64,000 bases of DNA, taken from Marchantia polymorpha subsp. ruderalis. Lineage: Eukaryota; Streptophyta; Marchantiopsida; Marchantiales; Marchantiaceae. Within the stretch, counting starts at the first letter, position 1. Each line of letters opens with the position of its first letter. The DNA is taken from the NCBI GenBank assembly GCA_037833965.1, contig AP031355.1, forward strand, positions 27,739,501 through 27,803,500, in the 5' to 3' direction. This document shows positions 41,301 through 54,035 of the stretch, piece after piece. The position numbers and the translations under genes are program-made. The notes under the pieces are model-generated. The model made no database searches and was not told where the DNA came from. It saw only the letters and a program-made list of their open reading frames with translations.

Positions 41301-43598
41301 AGCAACAGACGGAGGAGCGGAGTGACTGTCCGCGGGATGAAATTTCGATGCGCGATGCGCAATCAAACCCCGCGCAGCCACCCTCCGCTCGATCGCCTTC
41401 GGCGGCGGGCAACGGCGGCGGGCAACGGCGGCAGAGAGGACGCGGTAGACAACCAACAAGCGAGCGACGGGGATGCCGCACGGGTACATTCGCCTTCCGC
41501 CTTAGATATTTTGGCGACGAGCAGCGAGGCTGCAGCCGTGCCTTCGCAGGCAGCACACGTCGACAACGTGCAGCCCCACTCGGGGCAGTCGCCGACGCAA
41601 TCAATGGCGACTGAAATTCTCCACTCGGATGATGACGACGGGGGCTCCACGGAAGAAATGTCAGGAGCAGAAGACACCGAGGAAGAGGAGGAGGAAATTG
41701 TTGGAGCGCCGGCGGCGGCGCTCTCTGAGCAGGTGATTCCGTTGCTGAGGTACTTGGATCGCAAGGTCGATAAATACGCCGACCCACTCCAGCCGGGATC
41801 TTACATCGAGTTAGTGCGCAGGCGGACTCGCACTAAAGTCCACACCAGCAAGCTGTTAGCTAGAGTGGACCAGGAGTTAAGGGAATTGAAGGAGAAGCAT
41901 GCATGCTTGTGGGGTCAGTACAAACTTAATCAGAAATTCTACAAGCACTCCGAGAGGATGAAGGATGAGAAACTGGACGAGCTCACCAAGGAGCAGGTGA
42001 AGGTCAAGGAAGCACTCATTTCTGAGCAGGCCCAGAATCGGATTTTGTCAGAGGAGCTCGTGCGACAGACGCGGTTGTTGGAACAATGTCAGTTCGCACG
42101 GCAGGCGGATGAAGAGTTAATCCGCAGGTTACAGTCAGAGTGTGGCGAATTGAGAGCGCAACGTGCTGAAGCCGAATCGCAATTAGTGATAATTGAAGAG
42201 GATCGCAGGAAGGAGGCGGATCGCACGAAGGTGGAGACGGCGAGACGGGTCGCCCACTGTCTCAAGGGCTACGCCCACTGGGAAGTGAAGGCGCAGGAGA
42301 AACTCACACTGCGTGAGTTTGAATTGCGCGCAGCCGGGTTATTGTCAGGCGACAGTAGGAGTCGGCGGAAGGTAGCAAAGAAGCTCGATGCCTTTCTGTC
42401 GAAGGCACAGGATACCATGTCCGCCCTCGAAGTGGAGGTGTCCGCGGCGTTGCAGCGTTTGGGACTGCGCAGTCGAGCGGAAGATTGGTAGGGTAGGGAG
42501 TTAGTGCGCGGCAGTCGGCCGCGCAGGAGACGTAGTACAGGTTCCGCGGAGTGTAGTGTAGCGTGGTTCCGTGCAGGCGTGTAGCGTAGTGCAGGGTAGT
42601 GTTAGGTAGGACTTGGAAGGTATAAAATAGTTCCAGGCGTTTTGCCTAGGGTTCTTTCCCATCAGAAGTGCAGATCAGGAACCCATTTCCTTTGCGTGTT
42701 TGTGTCCTTGAGTTCTGTCACCACGCACGAGGAGTTACAACTTAGCGTTCCGCATTTTGTAGCTGAAGGCCTTCGGCCGAATGTTCAGAGCTAGTCCATT
42801 GGTTAGAGACTTGAGTAGTTCGGATCTGCACCTGTGGGTGACTGCCGATGCTAAGAGCCAGTGACTAGTTAGATACTTGAACAGTTTCGCCCCTACACCT
42901 TCGAGTGTTCCTTTCTGATTGTACTCCCTTCGGATTTTTCCCCTGAATGCCAAAGTGAAGTTTTGCTACTTCGTGTAAGCCTTGGTTGTAAATTCAGGTT
43001 ACGCTGCAGCAGGTGCTTTGAGGGTAACCCCTGTAGTATTTCTGGGAATGACAAGTGCTTGAGAATTCAAACTCTTCAATAGACTGTTGTTGTGTTACTG
43101 GAATGTTTCTCAGTGAGTCCTTCAGTGCGGACCTGTGTTCTCTGCGCGTTTTGTGAGTTGAGAGTGTTGTTCACCGCGTAGGAGTGACTTCGATCCGAAG
43201 TAGGCAGTCCAAACCGGGTTTCCTACACTAGCAGCAAGCTAGTGGAAGTGTTGTAAAAGCCGGAGTTGGAAGTCACTGCCCGCAGCTTTGCCGAGTGTGC
43301 TCGCGAGAGACTTTCCCCCTGAAATCTTGAAGTAGAGGTCCTAACGGATCTCTGGGTTGTGTTTCTGTAGTTTCAGGTGTGTGTGTGTGTGTGTGTGTGT
43401 TACGCTGCACTGTGCGACCTCCGAGTGCGCTCCGAGTGGACACTTGCAGTATTTCTGGGAGTGACAGTTGCATGAGAATTCAAACTCCTCAATAGTCTGT
43501 TAAAACGTGACACTTTGTACCCTGTGTGTTCCTCTGTCCCTGTGGGTTCGACCTTTCTACCACTATATTGCAGTTTTAGCCTTTAGTGGGTTATTACA
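38390..43598 (+). repeat. 3' LTR of element A, remainder
   Basis: It resumes with the right ACTCT copy (38390-38394) and ends GGGTTATTACA at 43598. 38390-39457 holds no gene: it is the palindrome-rich part of U3, with CCTGTGCACAGG-like and GCCTTCGG units. TATAAAATA lies at 42621-42629, with the hairpin at 42633-42649 carrying one imperfect pair. 42650-43598 is non-coding R/U5 with the (GT)n tract near 43377-43400 and the internal duplication. Confidence 0.92.
39458..42491 (+). pseudogene. LTR ORF, element A 3' LTR, about one break
   Basis: This is the 3' LTR counterpart of the whole frame at 512-3532, differing by few substitutions. It is broken about once. Because both LTRs of a new insertion come from one template, this change probably arose after A inserted. 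The conserved N-terminal domain, palindrome-rich middle (40883-40957) and coiled coil are recognisable. Confidence 0.82.
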
Positions 43599-46509
43599 TG
43601 TCGCCTGACAACAACCCGGCTGCGCGCAATTCAAACTCACGCAGTGTGAGTTTCTCCTGCGCCTTCACTTCCCAGTGGGCGTAGCCCTTGAGATAGTGGG
43701 CGACACGCCTCGCCGTTTCCACCTTCGTGCGATCCGCCTCCTTCCTGCGATCCTCTTCAATTATCACTAATTGCGATTCGGCTTCAGCACGTTGCGCTCT
43801 CAATTCGCCACACTCTGACTGTAACCTGCGGATTAACTCTTCATCCGCCTGCCGTGCGAGCTGACATTGTTCCAACAACCACGTCTGTCGCACGAGCTCC
43901 TCTGACAAAATCCGATTCTGGGCCTGCTCAGAAATGAGTGCTTCCTTGACCTTCACCTGCTCCTTGGTGAGCTCGTCCAGTTTCTCATCCTTCATCTTCT
44001 CGGAGTGCTTGTAGAATTTCTGATTAAGTTTATACTGACCCCACAAGCATGCATGCTTCTCCTTCAAGTCCCTCAACTCCTGGTCCACTCTAGCTAACAG
44101 CTTGCTGGTGTGGACTTTAGTGCGAGTTCGCCTGCGCACTAACTCGATGTAAGATCCCGGCTGGAGTGGGTCGGCGTATTTATCGACCTTGCGATCCAAG
44201 TACCTCAGCAACGGAATCACCTGCTCAGAGAGCGCCGCCGCCGGCGCTCCAACAATTTCCTCCTCCTCCTCCTCGGTGTCTTCTGCTCCTGACATTTCTT
44301 CCGTGGAGCCTCCGTCGTCATCATCCGAGTGGAGAATTTCAGTCGCCATTGATTGCGTCGGCGACTGCCCCGAGTGGGGCTGCACGTCATCGACGTGTGC
44401 TGCCTGCGAAGGGACGGCTGCAGCCTCGCTGCTCGTCGCCAAAATGTCTAAGGCGGAAGGCGAATGTACCCGTGCGGCATCCCCGTCTCTCGCTTGTTGG
44501 TTGTCTACCGCGTCCTCTCTGCCGCCGTCGCCCGCCGCCGAAGGCGATCTAGCGGAGGGTGGCTGCGCGGGGTTTGATTGCGCATCGCGCATCGAAATTT
44601 CATCCCGCACACAGTCACTCCGCTCCTCCGTCTGTTGCTGCTCCCTTGATCGGTCCGTGGGGGCTGTGCCCGGCCCGTGCGCAGGCGCAATTGCCGGCGC
44701 CTTGTCCGCCGCAGGCGTAGCGCCGCGGACATCCATCGCCGAAGGCGACATGGCCGGGGGCCGCTCGCCCGATGTCCCTTGGCCTATAGGCCCTACCGCC
44801 GAAGGCGCATCTATCGGCGGACTTCCCGCCGATGGTGCGGCCTCCGCACGTTCCCTGCTTGTATCTCCTCGGCTCGAAGGCCCTGGCGCCGAAGGCGCAA
44901 ATTGCGGCGCGTTGTGCGCCGGAGGGTCTGGCCCCGAGGGCCGGTGTCTCGTAGGCGGTTCTTCCGCCGGCTCCTTCCCCTTCCTACGTTGGAACGGGGG
45001 TGATTCTTGCCTGTGCACAGGCGGCACGTGTGGAGGCGACCTGTGCACAGGCGACCTGTGCACAGGTGAGAGCCTGTGCACAGGCGGACTGCTCCTTCCC
45101 ACGCGTAAGCGTAGATCCACGTCCACTTGTGATCGCCTGTCCGCGGAGGCTCGTCCGTCCGCGGAGGCTCGTCTGTGCGCAAACGGAACATCTGTCCGCA
45201 TCGCACGTGGTAACTCCGGAGGCCCTTGGCCCGTAGGCGGCCTCTCTCCCGTCGAGGTTGCAGCGTGGCCCGTTGCTCCTGCGGTCGTCCGCGCTTCCTC
45301 ATGCTTCTCTGGCGACGCACTTCCTTTCTCCGTCGCAATCGTCGCCGTGTCCGCACTGTCGGCTGGTAACACCAGTCTGCGTGCCTTCTGCTTCGGCCGG
45401 CTGTATGGCTCGCACAGCGGCCGCGGTCAAATGGGAGCAGAGGGTTCTTGATGCTGCTCCTCTTCAGACTCTTCCCTCCATCGCCGCTTCCGCGGCACTC
45501 GTGCTGCAGGAGTGTGTCTCCCTTCGTCCCTCCGCCTTGATGGGGTAGAAGTCGGTGACTCCTCTGCATGAGTGTCGACCTCATTCTCCCGCACATACTT
45601 CCCGGGATGGTCGATGGACAATGGCGGAAAATGTTCAAGCTCCGCCGCTGTCAAACAATTCCGCTGTCGATAAAAATTGATGAGGAAAGGAGAAAGATGG
45701 TTTGGAGTTCCCCCCTTCTCCTCAAACGCATGCTGTCGCATCACCCTGTGCAGGATGCTCGCCCAGTGAATTGGAGTTCCCTCGATGACGCACTCCACAA
45801 AAGAGACCTGCCACAATGTGATGTAGCAGGCGCAGTGCGGCTGCAGTAATTGCATCAGCGCCGCGGACAAAGTCCGGCGAAATCGATCCTTGTAATCACG
45901 GGTCCTGTACCCATTCTTGGTAGACCTCCCGGTCTTGAACAGCTCCACAAATTGCGCCTCTTCCTGCTTGGTCACCTTGATGCTCTCACTGTCGAAAAGG
46001 AGATGCCCTGGCATGCCAGCACATCTTCCCAACGCCTGTGCCCAATCTTGGACTGTCCACCGATCAACATGCGGACGCAATCCGCGCGAGGGTGATCCCT
46101 GTGGCTCTAGCCACTCGCGCACCATATTCGCACAGATGTAGTTCCATCCCCATAGCAAGAAATCGAGCTTTCTTGCTATTAAGCGCTCCTCGAAAGCGCG
46201 CAGCCCGTTCTGTGGTAGGCGAAGTGGCACCATCCGCAATCTGCTCGGTCTCGTCATTGCGTTCCTGGGGTTTGCTCGCCCGCTCATTCTACTTCCGCAC
46301 CGCCCGAGCTTCTTTCTCTCTCGGCAAACTCTAATCGCCCTCAATTCCAAATCACGCGCATTCACTTCTCCCTCAATCAACAAGAAATCTCCTGTGAGAT
46401 GACGTCGAGAATGTTCAGCAGCCAGCAGATGGATGCGCGCAGCGCGCACAAGAGATTGGAATTGCGAATTCAAGAATGGGACGTTCTCCGCCGCCCGGTC
46501 GAAGGTCAT
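43599..46509 (-). pseudogene. LTR ORF, element C, cut by insertion and broken
   Basis: This family 1 LTR ORF has the N-terminal domain, PVHR/palindrome-rich middle (cluster 45010-45084), acidic stretch and most of the coiled coil. Its 3' end is displaced by the insertion of element A, and it has about one further break. Confidence 0.8.
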
Positions 46510-47753
46510 GGTTGGCTCTTGCTCGTGAAGAACGTCTCACTTGATGGCCGCGCCGGCTGTACGCTGGAACGGTCTTCGCTCTCACGCGCGGCTTCACGCT
46601 CCGCCGTCGTCGATGAAACTCTCACGCTCGAATTGGCGGATTTGAACTCCGCGAGCGTATTACCCCGCGGACATGGGGGCGTAGCGCCGAAGGCGAGTTT
46701 TCCGCCTTGCGCGGTACACTTGTTCGTACCGCCCCTCGGCCAATCCTCCTCTGCCTTGACGCGTGTGTCCGCATGTCGGACAAAAGTTCAACTCCTGCCT
46801 GTGCGCGGGCAGGAGCCTCGGCGGATGCTCCGCCGGCACGGAACTTCATCCTCCTGTGCACAGGCGATCGCCTGTGCGCAGGCGAATTCCGTCCGCGGCG
46901 CTGCGCTGGCGCGGAAGGCGTTGACCGTGGTCAGCCGTCTCCGTCCAGTCTGTCCGTTCCTTGTCTCTTCGTCGGCGCTTCCGCCGCCGCAACTCCGTCC
47001 GTCCAAGAGCGCATCCACCCGTCCCGTCCGCATGGTCCGTACCGATTTGATTACTCTGGCGGCTCTTCCGCCGTACGCGGCGCTGCGCTGGCGCGGAAGG
47101 CGCCGTACACTTTCTACCTCACAAGGCGCATTTCTAGGGCCCAAGGCGGGTTTTCCGCCGATGCCGAAGCGCCTGTGCACAGGCGAGCGCCTGTGCGTAG
47201 GCGGACTTCGCGCCTCCCCTAACCCTACTTCGCCTGTGCACAGGCGAACGCCTTCGTCCGCGCATAGGACAAAACTTGATTCCCCCTTCCGCGTTGGCGG
47301 AATTCGCGCCGGTGGCGAACTCTTTCCGCCGTAGGCGACCGCCTCCGTTTCTTCCAATAGTGATAACTCCCTAAGTCCTCATCCGTTCCAAGCGTTCTTG
47401 GACTCGTTGGAATCAGTGCGTCGAGCTCTTTCCAACGGGACCCTAACTTGGTCAAGGCGCCCGAGGGTTGACCTAAGTATGGAGGGTTTCCCTACAGCCG
47501 CGGACAAAACCTCCGAAGGCGGGTTTTGCGCCTTGCGTCGTAGGGGTCCTAACTGCAGAGCTCGCAGGGAGGGTGGTGCCTGTCCTTACTGCTGCACCCC
47601 AAATCCCAGATTCTACAAGATCCCTCGAAAATCCCCGCGATCTTCCGGATTCACTCCGTTTTGATGTACCGAAGGCTATTTACAATGCTGCCAGGGTACA
47701 GTTTTCCAAAAATGTTTTAATTTCCTCAAAATTGCCAAAAGTGGGGTACCACA
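43599..47753 (-). mobile_element. Element C: family 1 LTR, 5' part, interrupted by element A
   Basis: On the minus strand it begins TGTGGTACCCC at 47753 and runs about 4.15 kb into the LTR before element A interrupts it at 43599. The rest of C lies left of the window, so it could be a full element or a solo LTR. The flank AGGAC (47754-47758) is the expected right target duplication in element D's pol. 46510-47753 is gene-free, palindrome-rich U3. Sequence is more diverged from A and B than they are from each other, consistent with greater age. Confidence 0.87.
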
Positions 47754-50006
47754 AGGACAAGGACAAAACAACCTTCATGACCGACTGGGGAACCTATGCT
47801 TATCACAAGATGCCGTTCGGGCTGTGCAACGCGCCAGCAACGTTCCAGCGGATGATGACAAACATCTTCCAAGAGCACCTAAGGAAGTTCCTGGAAATTT
47901 TCATCGATGACTTTTGTGTCTTCGGTAAGAGGTCGGAGCACCTTAACCATCTTCGGCAGACGTTTGACAGATGTAGGGAGAGCATCTTGTCCTTGCACCC
48001 TGAGAAGTGTTTTTTCTTCATGACCAGCGGAATCCTGCTGGGGCACAGAGTTTCGTCCGATGGCATTGCATTGGATGTAGAGAAGGTGAAGATTATTCTC
48101 GAACTTCAGCCGCCGATGAACCTGCGTGAGTTGAGGGCCTTCCTTGGCCATGTAGGCTATTACAGAAGGTTCATAAATATGTACGCCATCTTGGCAGCCG
48201 ATCTAACGAAGCTGCTTAAGAAGGAGGAACCCTATGTGTGGGGCAAGGAGCAACAGCTAGCCTTTGAAACACTCAAAGCCAAACTGACGACTGCTCCGGT
48301 TCTGAGAAGTCCGGATTGGAACAGACCTTTCCATGTCTATGTAGACACGTCGGCATTTGCAATCGGAGTGGTTCTTAGTCAGAAAGACGACAACAAGAAA
48401 GACTACCCGATTTACTTCGCGAGCCGTCAGTTGTCAGCAGCAGAGAAGAAGTACACGACAACTGAGAGGGAGGCGTTGGGAATGGTGTACTCCTGTAAGA
48501 AGTTCAGACATTATTTAATCTGCTACGAGTTTGTGTTTCATGTGGATCATTACGCCTTACAGCACCTGGTGAAGAAGGCGGATCTGTCCGGACGAATTGC
48601 CAGGAATTCACCTACACTGTGCAGACTAGGAAAGGCGTTCACCATGAGAACGCGGACTACCTCTCCCGACTATGGACCGAACCCATAGAAGAGGAAGTAG
48701 TGGATGATTTTCCCGACGAACAACTTTTTCAGTTGTCCGCCAGCCATGAGTCCAGGTACGCGGACTTATATAGGTTTCTGCTCATACTCCAATGTCCGGA
48801 AGGATTGGATGCGGAGCAGCGCACAGTCTTTGTTCATAAAGCGGGACCTTACCAGCTCCAACAGGGGGTCTTATTCAAGAAAATGGCAGACGAGAGGCTG
48901 TGCAGATGCTTAGAGGAGTCCGAAGTTCCGCGAGTCGTTAAAGCCATGCACACAGAAGACGCTGGTGGTCATTACGCCACCAGGAATACAGTGACCAAAA
49001 TTGTGAATGCAGGATACTGGTGGCCGACGATGTTCAAAGATGTACACGACTACGTTCGCAAATGCGATAGCTGCCAGAGGAAAGGGAAGGCCGACTCCGA
49101 CCACAAGATGGCCTCTGACACCGATCATGCCCTTGGCACCATTTGAAAAAATGGGGGATCGACTTCGTGGGACCAATACAACCTGTCACTAAAGGCACGC
49201 GCAGGCGCTACATATTGGTAGCAACAGACTATGCGACCAAGATGGTGGAGGCAGAGGCCACAAGGCACGACGACGCAGCAGCAGTAGCACGGTTCCTATT
49301 CGAATCAATCATCACACGCTACGGGTGCCCACTGGAAATAGTCAGTGACAGGGGAACGCACTTTCTGAATAAGGTGATAGAAAGTTTGACGCGGCACTTC
49401 CAGATTAAGCATCGGAAGACTACTCCATACAACCCCAAGGCGAATGGTCTGAGAGAGAAGTCCAATGGATTGCTCTGTAAGATACTCCTCAAGGTGACTG
49501 TGAATCATGCTCACGACTCGGACACCAAGCTACCGGCCGCCTTATGAGCATACAGAACGACGGAAAAAGTCACCACCAGGCAAACACCTTACTTTCTGGT
49601 TTATGGGCAGCATCCGATCTTACCCATCGAATTCGAGATACCCACCAAGAGGACCTTAGATCAGAGAAGGCTGGATGCGGAAGAAAGTCAGGCATATCGA
49701 CTGCAAGAAGTAATGGCACTGGAGGAAAGACGTCAAGAGGCCGAAGATCGAACAAAGCAACTACAGCTCAGGCGGAAGGAGAAGTACGATCGCAGACTCA
49801 AACCAGTCCTACTTGAGAAGGGCGACTTGGCTCTGCTCTACGATAGCAGACATGCTAGATTTCCAGGCAAGTTACACTTGAGATGGATGGGACCTTACAA
49901 GGTGATCAAAGTTTTCCCCAATGGATCAATCCAACTCGCAGAACAGACAGGAGAATGGCTAGGCACCCGCGTGAACGGGTGGCGTCTGAAGAAATACCAC
50001 GTGTAA
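47754..50006 (+). pseudogene. pol: Pol fragment (RT to integrase), element D, about four breaks
   Basis: It begins in RT (DKDKTTF), with FIDDFCVFG intact in sequence, followed by RNase H (HVYVDTSAFAIG), the HHCC region, the integrase core and a C-terminal VNGWRLKKYHV. It is close to the whole pol of element F. It is degenerate, with about four breaks, and its 5' half lies beyond element C, left of the window. Confidence 0.85.
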
Positions 50007-50026
50007 ATGTTCGCGTGGGCGCTCAC

Positions 50027-50043
50027 AATTGAGGAGGGGGGCA
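50027..50043 (+). other. Polypurine tract, element D
   Basis: AATTGAGGAGGGGGGCA abuts the LTR start TGTGGTAACACAC at 50044. It is identical to the family 1 tract although the LTRs have diverged. Confidence 0.86.
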
Positions 50044-51130
50044 TGTGGTAACACACTTTTTGTTTTTTTCGCAGAATTTAAACAATTTTAGAAAACTAGT
50101 ACCGAAGCAGTGTTTGTAGTTAGAAAAGGGTACGTTAAATAGAGTGGATTGATGAGATCGTCACGAGGTCACGAAGAATCGCGTAGTCGGATGTACCAAC
50201 GCCAATGTCTTCGGCGCCTTCGGCAAAAGCTCCTTTTCTGAGGCGTCTCTACTCACGCGCTTCCAGCGTTTAAGGAAGCTACGCTTCCGGCGCAGACACC
50301 CCAGGAGGGGGTTTTGCTAAATACGTCAGAAGAACGGCCCGGACCTCTGAAGGCTTCCGACCATGAGTGCGCCTTCGGCGATGCGCCGCTAGCGCGGGAA
50401 GGGAAAACCTTCATAACGATCGGAATACACGGTAGATCCAGTTGGTTGAAGTCGCATTAGAAAGAGCTCGGGACGCTCGTTCTAACGAGCCCAAGAGCGT
50501 GGGAGATGGATCAGGGACGGAGAAGTTATGAGCGTTGGAAAACTCAAAGCCGGACATGCGCCGTTCGCGCTAGGGTTCACAGCCGGAAAGGACTCCCGTA
50601 CGCCCTCGGCGATGTGCCTTCGGCGGAATCGCGCGCTCATGGGAAGAAACCAACTCAAAGTCAGAAGTGCCTTTGGCGGCTGCTCATGGAAGGAAAGCGC
50701 CGTTCGGATGTACGCCTCCGACGTGGCGCTGATGGCCGGATGCGCTGGCATGATTTGCGCTGGTATGATTTGCGCCGGCGGGATATGCGCCGTCAGCAGT
50801 GGACGAGGCATAAAGGACAAAATAAGCGGTACGAATACGCGCCGGCGTAATTCGCTCCGACTGGATGTGCGCCTCCAGCAAGGCGCCGACGGATAAGGAA
50901 CACGCCAGCGGCGACACGCCTCCGTTGATGGACGGGTTAGGGAAAGACAACATAGCCGACGTATACCCTGCGGCGGACTCGAGTCCGGAAGGCGGCGGCG
51001 GCGGGAGAATTCAACATTCACGCATGGGAATGCGCGCAGTGCGGAGACGTGAATTCGCGCATGCAAAGGGCGAACCGTTAGGCCGTATAGCCGGCTGCAT
51101 ACGTTTAACCAGTAAGAACGTTGGACGTTC

Positions 51131-53974
51131 TTGAATTCGGAGAAGAAAAGACTGCGCTCCAGTCTCATTCTCTCATTCTTGATTTTGCGATTTCCAGCTT
51201 CCAAGATTTCGCGCAAGGGCGGAGAGACCTGCAGTGAGAGGAGAGAGTGCGGAGACGAGTTGCGCAAGGATCTTGACAGACCTTGGAGAGAATTGCGAGT
51301 AGCGAACTTGAGCGTGAGCGAAGAGAGAGTGAGCAGTCAGTGCTTGAGCGGCCGACGCGCAGTGGCGATTGTGAGAGGGCGAGCGAAAGGGAGAACGTTT
51401 GTGTGTGCAGGAAACGCAATGTCGAAGGTTCCCCAGCTGCGAGTGTCTCCACTCAGGGTGCCGCAGATCGGTCTACGCGCATTTCAAGATGTGCTGCTGG
51501 GGCTGAAGCTCGATTTCCTCTTGTGGGGGTGGAACTGGACATGTCCGGAGATGGTGCGCGAGTATCTGCAGGAGAGACACAAGCCCTCACGCGGATTCCG
51601 TCCACATCCAGAAAGATGGGACATTTGTAACTGGGCGCAGGTGTTGGGCAGGTGTGCCGGCGAGGAAGGGGATCTCCTCTTCGAGGCCGATAGCGTGAAG
51701 GTGTCCCAAGAGGAAGAAATCTCCTACAATGAGCTCTTCAAAGTTGCCAGGCATCCCAAGAACGGTTTCCGGACACGGGATTACAAAGATCGATTGCGGA
51801 GAAATGTCGCGACTGCATTGCTGCAGATATTGCAGCCGACCAAGACCGCTTACATGCATGGTTGGCAGGTAGAATTTGTGGAGCTAGTGTTGTCAGGAGC
51901 TCCAGTGCATTGGGCACGACTCCTGTGGAAGGTGACGCGCCAACATGCGCAAGAAGAGAGAGGAGGAACCCTCAATCATCTTTCGCCTTACCTGATTGTG
52001 TTTTATCGGGCGATGGGATGTTAGACAAATTCTGAGAAGACACGATTTCCGCTGCTGACCCGGAGCTATCCAGGTAGATACTCGCGGGAGGCCGAAGTAG
52101 ACACGGATCCGGACGAGGAACCTGCCAGTCCGCCTCCGGCTCCGGCCCCAGCAAGAGCAGCAGAAGAACGTCGAAGTGAGCGCATTCCGCGAAAGCGGAA
52201 GTGGGATGAGAGACCTGAGGACAGGCAGCCGGAAGTGCCAGCTGCGCCGACTCGTGGTCGGCCCACCCACGAGCCTCACAGTCAACCAAAACAGAGGGCA
52301 CGCAAAATGCCAACTAGTACTGAGGAGACCGGGCGTACTCCGGTCCGGTGGAATCTCACGCAGGAGGAGATAATCGCGCAGATTCTAGGGAAGTCGACAA
52401 ATACCTCTGCGCAGAAGGCACCAATGCCTTCGGAAGGAGATGAACGGACTGACAGTCGGCCGACTACGAGTCGGGCGACTGAAGGTCGACAAGCGGAAGG
52501 AAGGCCAATTGAGCGGCGCGTTGAACTGGACAGCAGGCCGGAAGCAGAAGAGAGTTTGGCTGACGAGCCAACAACCCTCAGAAGGTCGTCGTCGGCGGAA
52601 GGCACTTCTGGAAAAACGCCACCAGCAAGCAGGCCAAGTGGAGTAAAGACGCGCAGGGTGTATCCGACTCCCAGTCGGACAACTGCTGGTCGGCCGACTG
52701 CGAGTCGGTCAACAGAGGGTCGGACGGATTCGCCGACTGCGAGACGGACAAGGCCGGCGACCAGTGTGCGGACGCCTTCGGCGGACGCACCTTCAGCGAA
52801 GACACCTTCCGCGCAGATTGCGCCGGAAGGGCAGGCAGCAGAAGCGGGCGGTGCAAAGGTGACAAGAGTCACTGCGGCGTCGACCCCTTCGGAGACCGAA
52901 GATCGAGCCGGAACAGGGGCTCAAGCAGTGGGATCCCCCACTGCCCTGGATATTTTAGCAGGCAGTGGAGTGGCAGTCGCAGCGGAAGCTGCTGCGCGCC
53001 ACAGTTCCAGGGAGTCGCCAAGGGATTCGGTGGCGACTGAAATCCTCGAGACTGAGGATGAGACGAGCTCGGAAGAGCAGGAAGCGGATTCTGTGCAGAA
53101 AACGCCAACAGAGGTGTTGTGCGAGCAGATAGTCCCACTCCTGCGATATCTGGATCGCAAGACATCCAAGTACTCGGGTACTGGAAAACCGCAGTCTTAT
53201 GTGGAGACTGTCAAGCGCAGGACGAGGAGCAAGGTGGCCACTTGGGCCTCTAGGTGCCACGTATATCAGGAGAGGAATACCGCCCTCCGACAACACCTGG
53301 CGGTCACACAGAAGCTATACCAAGCCTTGCAGCAGCAGAGGGAGGATGCGGCGACGAAAAGCCAGGCGGATGCCGAGCTAATGCGGGCAAAGATCAAGTC
53401 GGAATTGCAGGAAGAGCGGAGACAAAACCGCATCCTAGCAGCCGAGCTTGCGCGCCAGACGCGCGCCTTAGAAGAAAGTCAAAGAGGCCGCAAGGAGGAT
53501 GAGGAGTTGTTGCGCAACTTGCAAGCCGAGTGCTCGGATTTGAGGGCGCAGCGTGCGGAAGCAGAAATGCAGCTGGCAGAGGTAGAAGGCAGCTGCCGGG
53601 CGCGAGAAGAGTTGGCGACGCAGGTGACTCACTGCCTAAAAAGATACGCCCATTGGGAGGTGGCAGCTCAAGAAAGGATCACACTCAGGGAGTTTGAGCT
53701 TCGGGCGGCGGCATTGACGGAGGGTGACAGTCGAAGTCGGCGGCGAGTAGCGAGGAAATTAGAAACTTTCTTGTCGGGTGCGCGCGACACTATGGCGCAC
53801 TTAGAGTCGGAAGTCACTGCAGCCCTCCGACGCCTGGGGTTGCGCAGCCGGTCGGAAGACTGGCAAGGTAGAGACAGCGAGCGGAGCAGTCCGGCGCGCA
53901 GGAGGCGCAGCACCGGATCCGCCGAGTGCAGTAGTATAGTTTGGTTTCGCGCAGATGTTGCGAGTAGTAGATAG
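51131..53974 (+). pseudogene. LTR ORF, element D, broken (about one or two breaks)
   Basis: This is the family 2 form of the LTR-encoded protein. The N-terminal domain (FLLWGWNWTC, RTRDYKDRLRR, GTLNHLSPYLIVFYR) and C-terminal coiled-coil block (EQIVPLLRYLDRK, LREFELRAA, GDSRSRRRVARKLE) align with family 1. The threonine/serine/arginine-rich middle does not. The conserved methionine in AACGCAATG context is at 51419. Confidence 0.8.
52460..52708 (+). repeat. CCGACT-nnn-AGTCGG palindromes inside the LTR ORF (D)
   Basis: Perfect 6-bp arms with 3-bp centres lie at 52460-52474, 52664-52678 and 52694-52708, with imperfect relatives nearby. They occupy the same middle portion of the LTR ORF as the CCTGTGCACAGG cluster of family 1 but are unrelated in sequence. 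Element F has the same kind at 58149-58163, 58179-58193 and 58383-58397. Confidence 0.8.
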
Positions 53975-54006
53975 GATAGCGTAGTGTTAGTTAGGACCTT
54001 TGAAGG

Positions 54007-54035
54007 TATAAAATAGATCAAGGCGTTTTGCCTTG
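54007..54035 (+). promoter_or_regulatory. LTR core promoter with hairpin (D)
   Basis: TATAAAATA lies at 54007-54015, followed by CAAGGC-GTTTT-GCCTTG at 54019-54035. Compared with family 1 (CCAGGC-GTTTT-GCCTGG) one pair is changed on both sides, so pairing is kept. Element F has the same hairpin at 56821-56837 and TATAAAGTA at 56841-56849 (minus). Confidence 0.75.

Larger units (their letters stand above)
1..43598 (+). mobile_element. Element A: Ty3/gypsy LTR retrotransposon, family 1, split by array B
   Basis: The order on the + strand is 5' LTR (cut by the window edge), tRNA-Asp primer site, gag-protease, pol, polypurine tract and 3' LTR. The 3' LTR is interrupted after its first 184 bases by array B at 10622-38389 and resumes at 38390. 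Base 1 of the window corresponds to 38947 in the 3' LTR. By eye the two LTR copies differ at about 15 single positions plus one short repeat-length change over 4.64 kb, so the element is young. It looks nearly whole: pol has about one break. A's right flank begins TGTCG at 43599, the expected 5-bp target duplication inside the LTR of element C. The left copy lies outside the window. Confidence 0.93.

Noticed and set aside
43599-46509. LTR ORF as an envelope gene
   Set aside because: No copy shows a signal peptide, a hydrophobic transmembrane helix or a fusion motif. The C-terminus is a charged coiled coil.
50044-51130. Host gene or promoter in the GC-rich stretch before the D LTR ORF
   Set aside because: The same sequence recurs in element F (59724-60793), so it is LTR U3 rather than host DNA.
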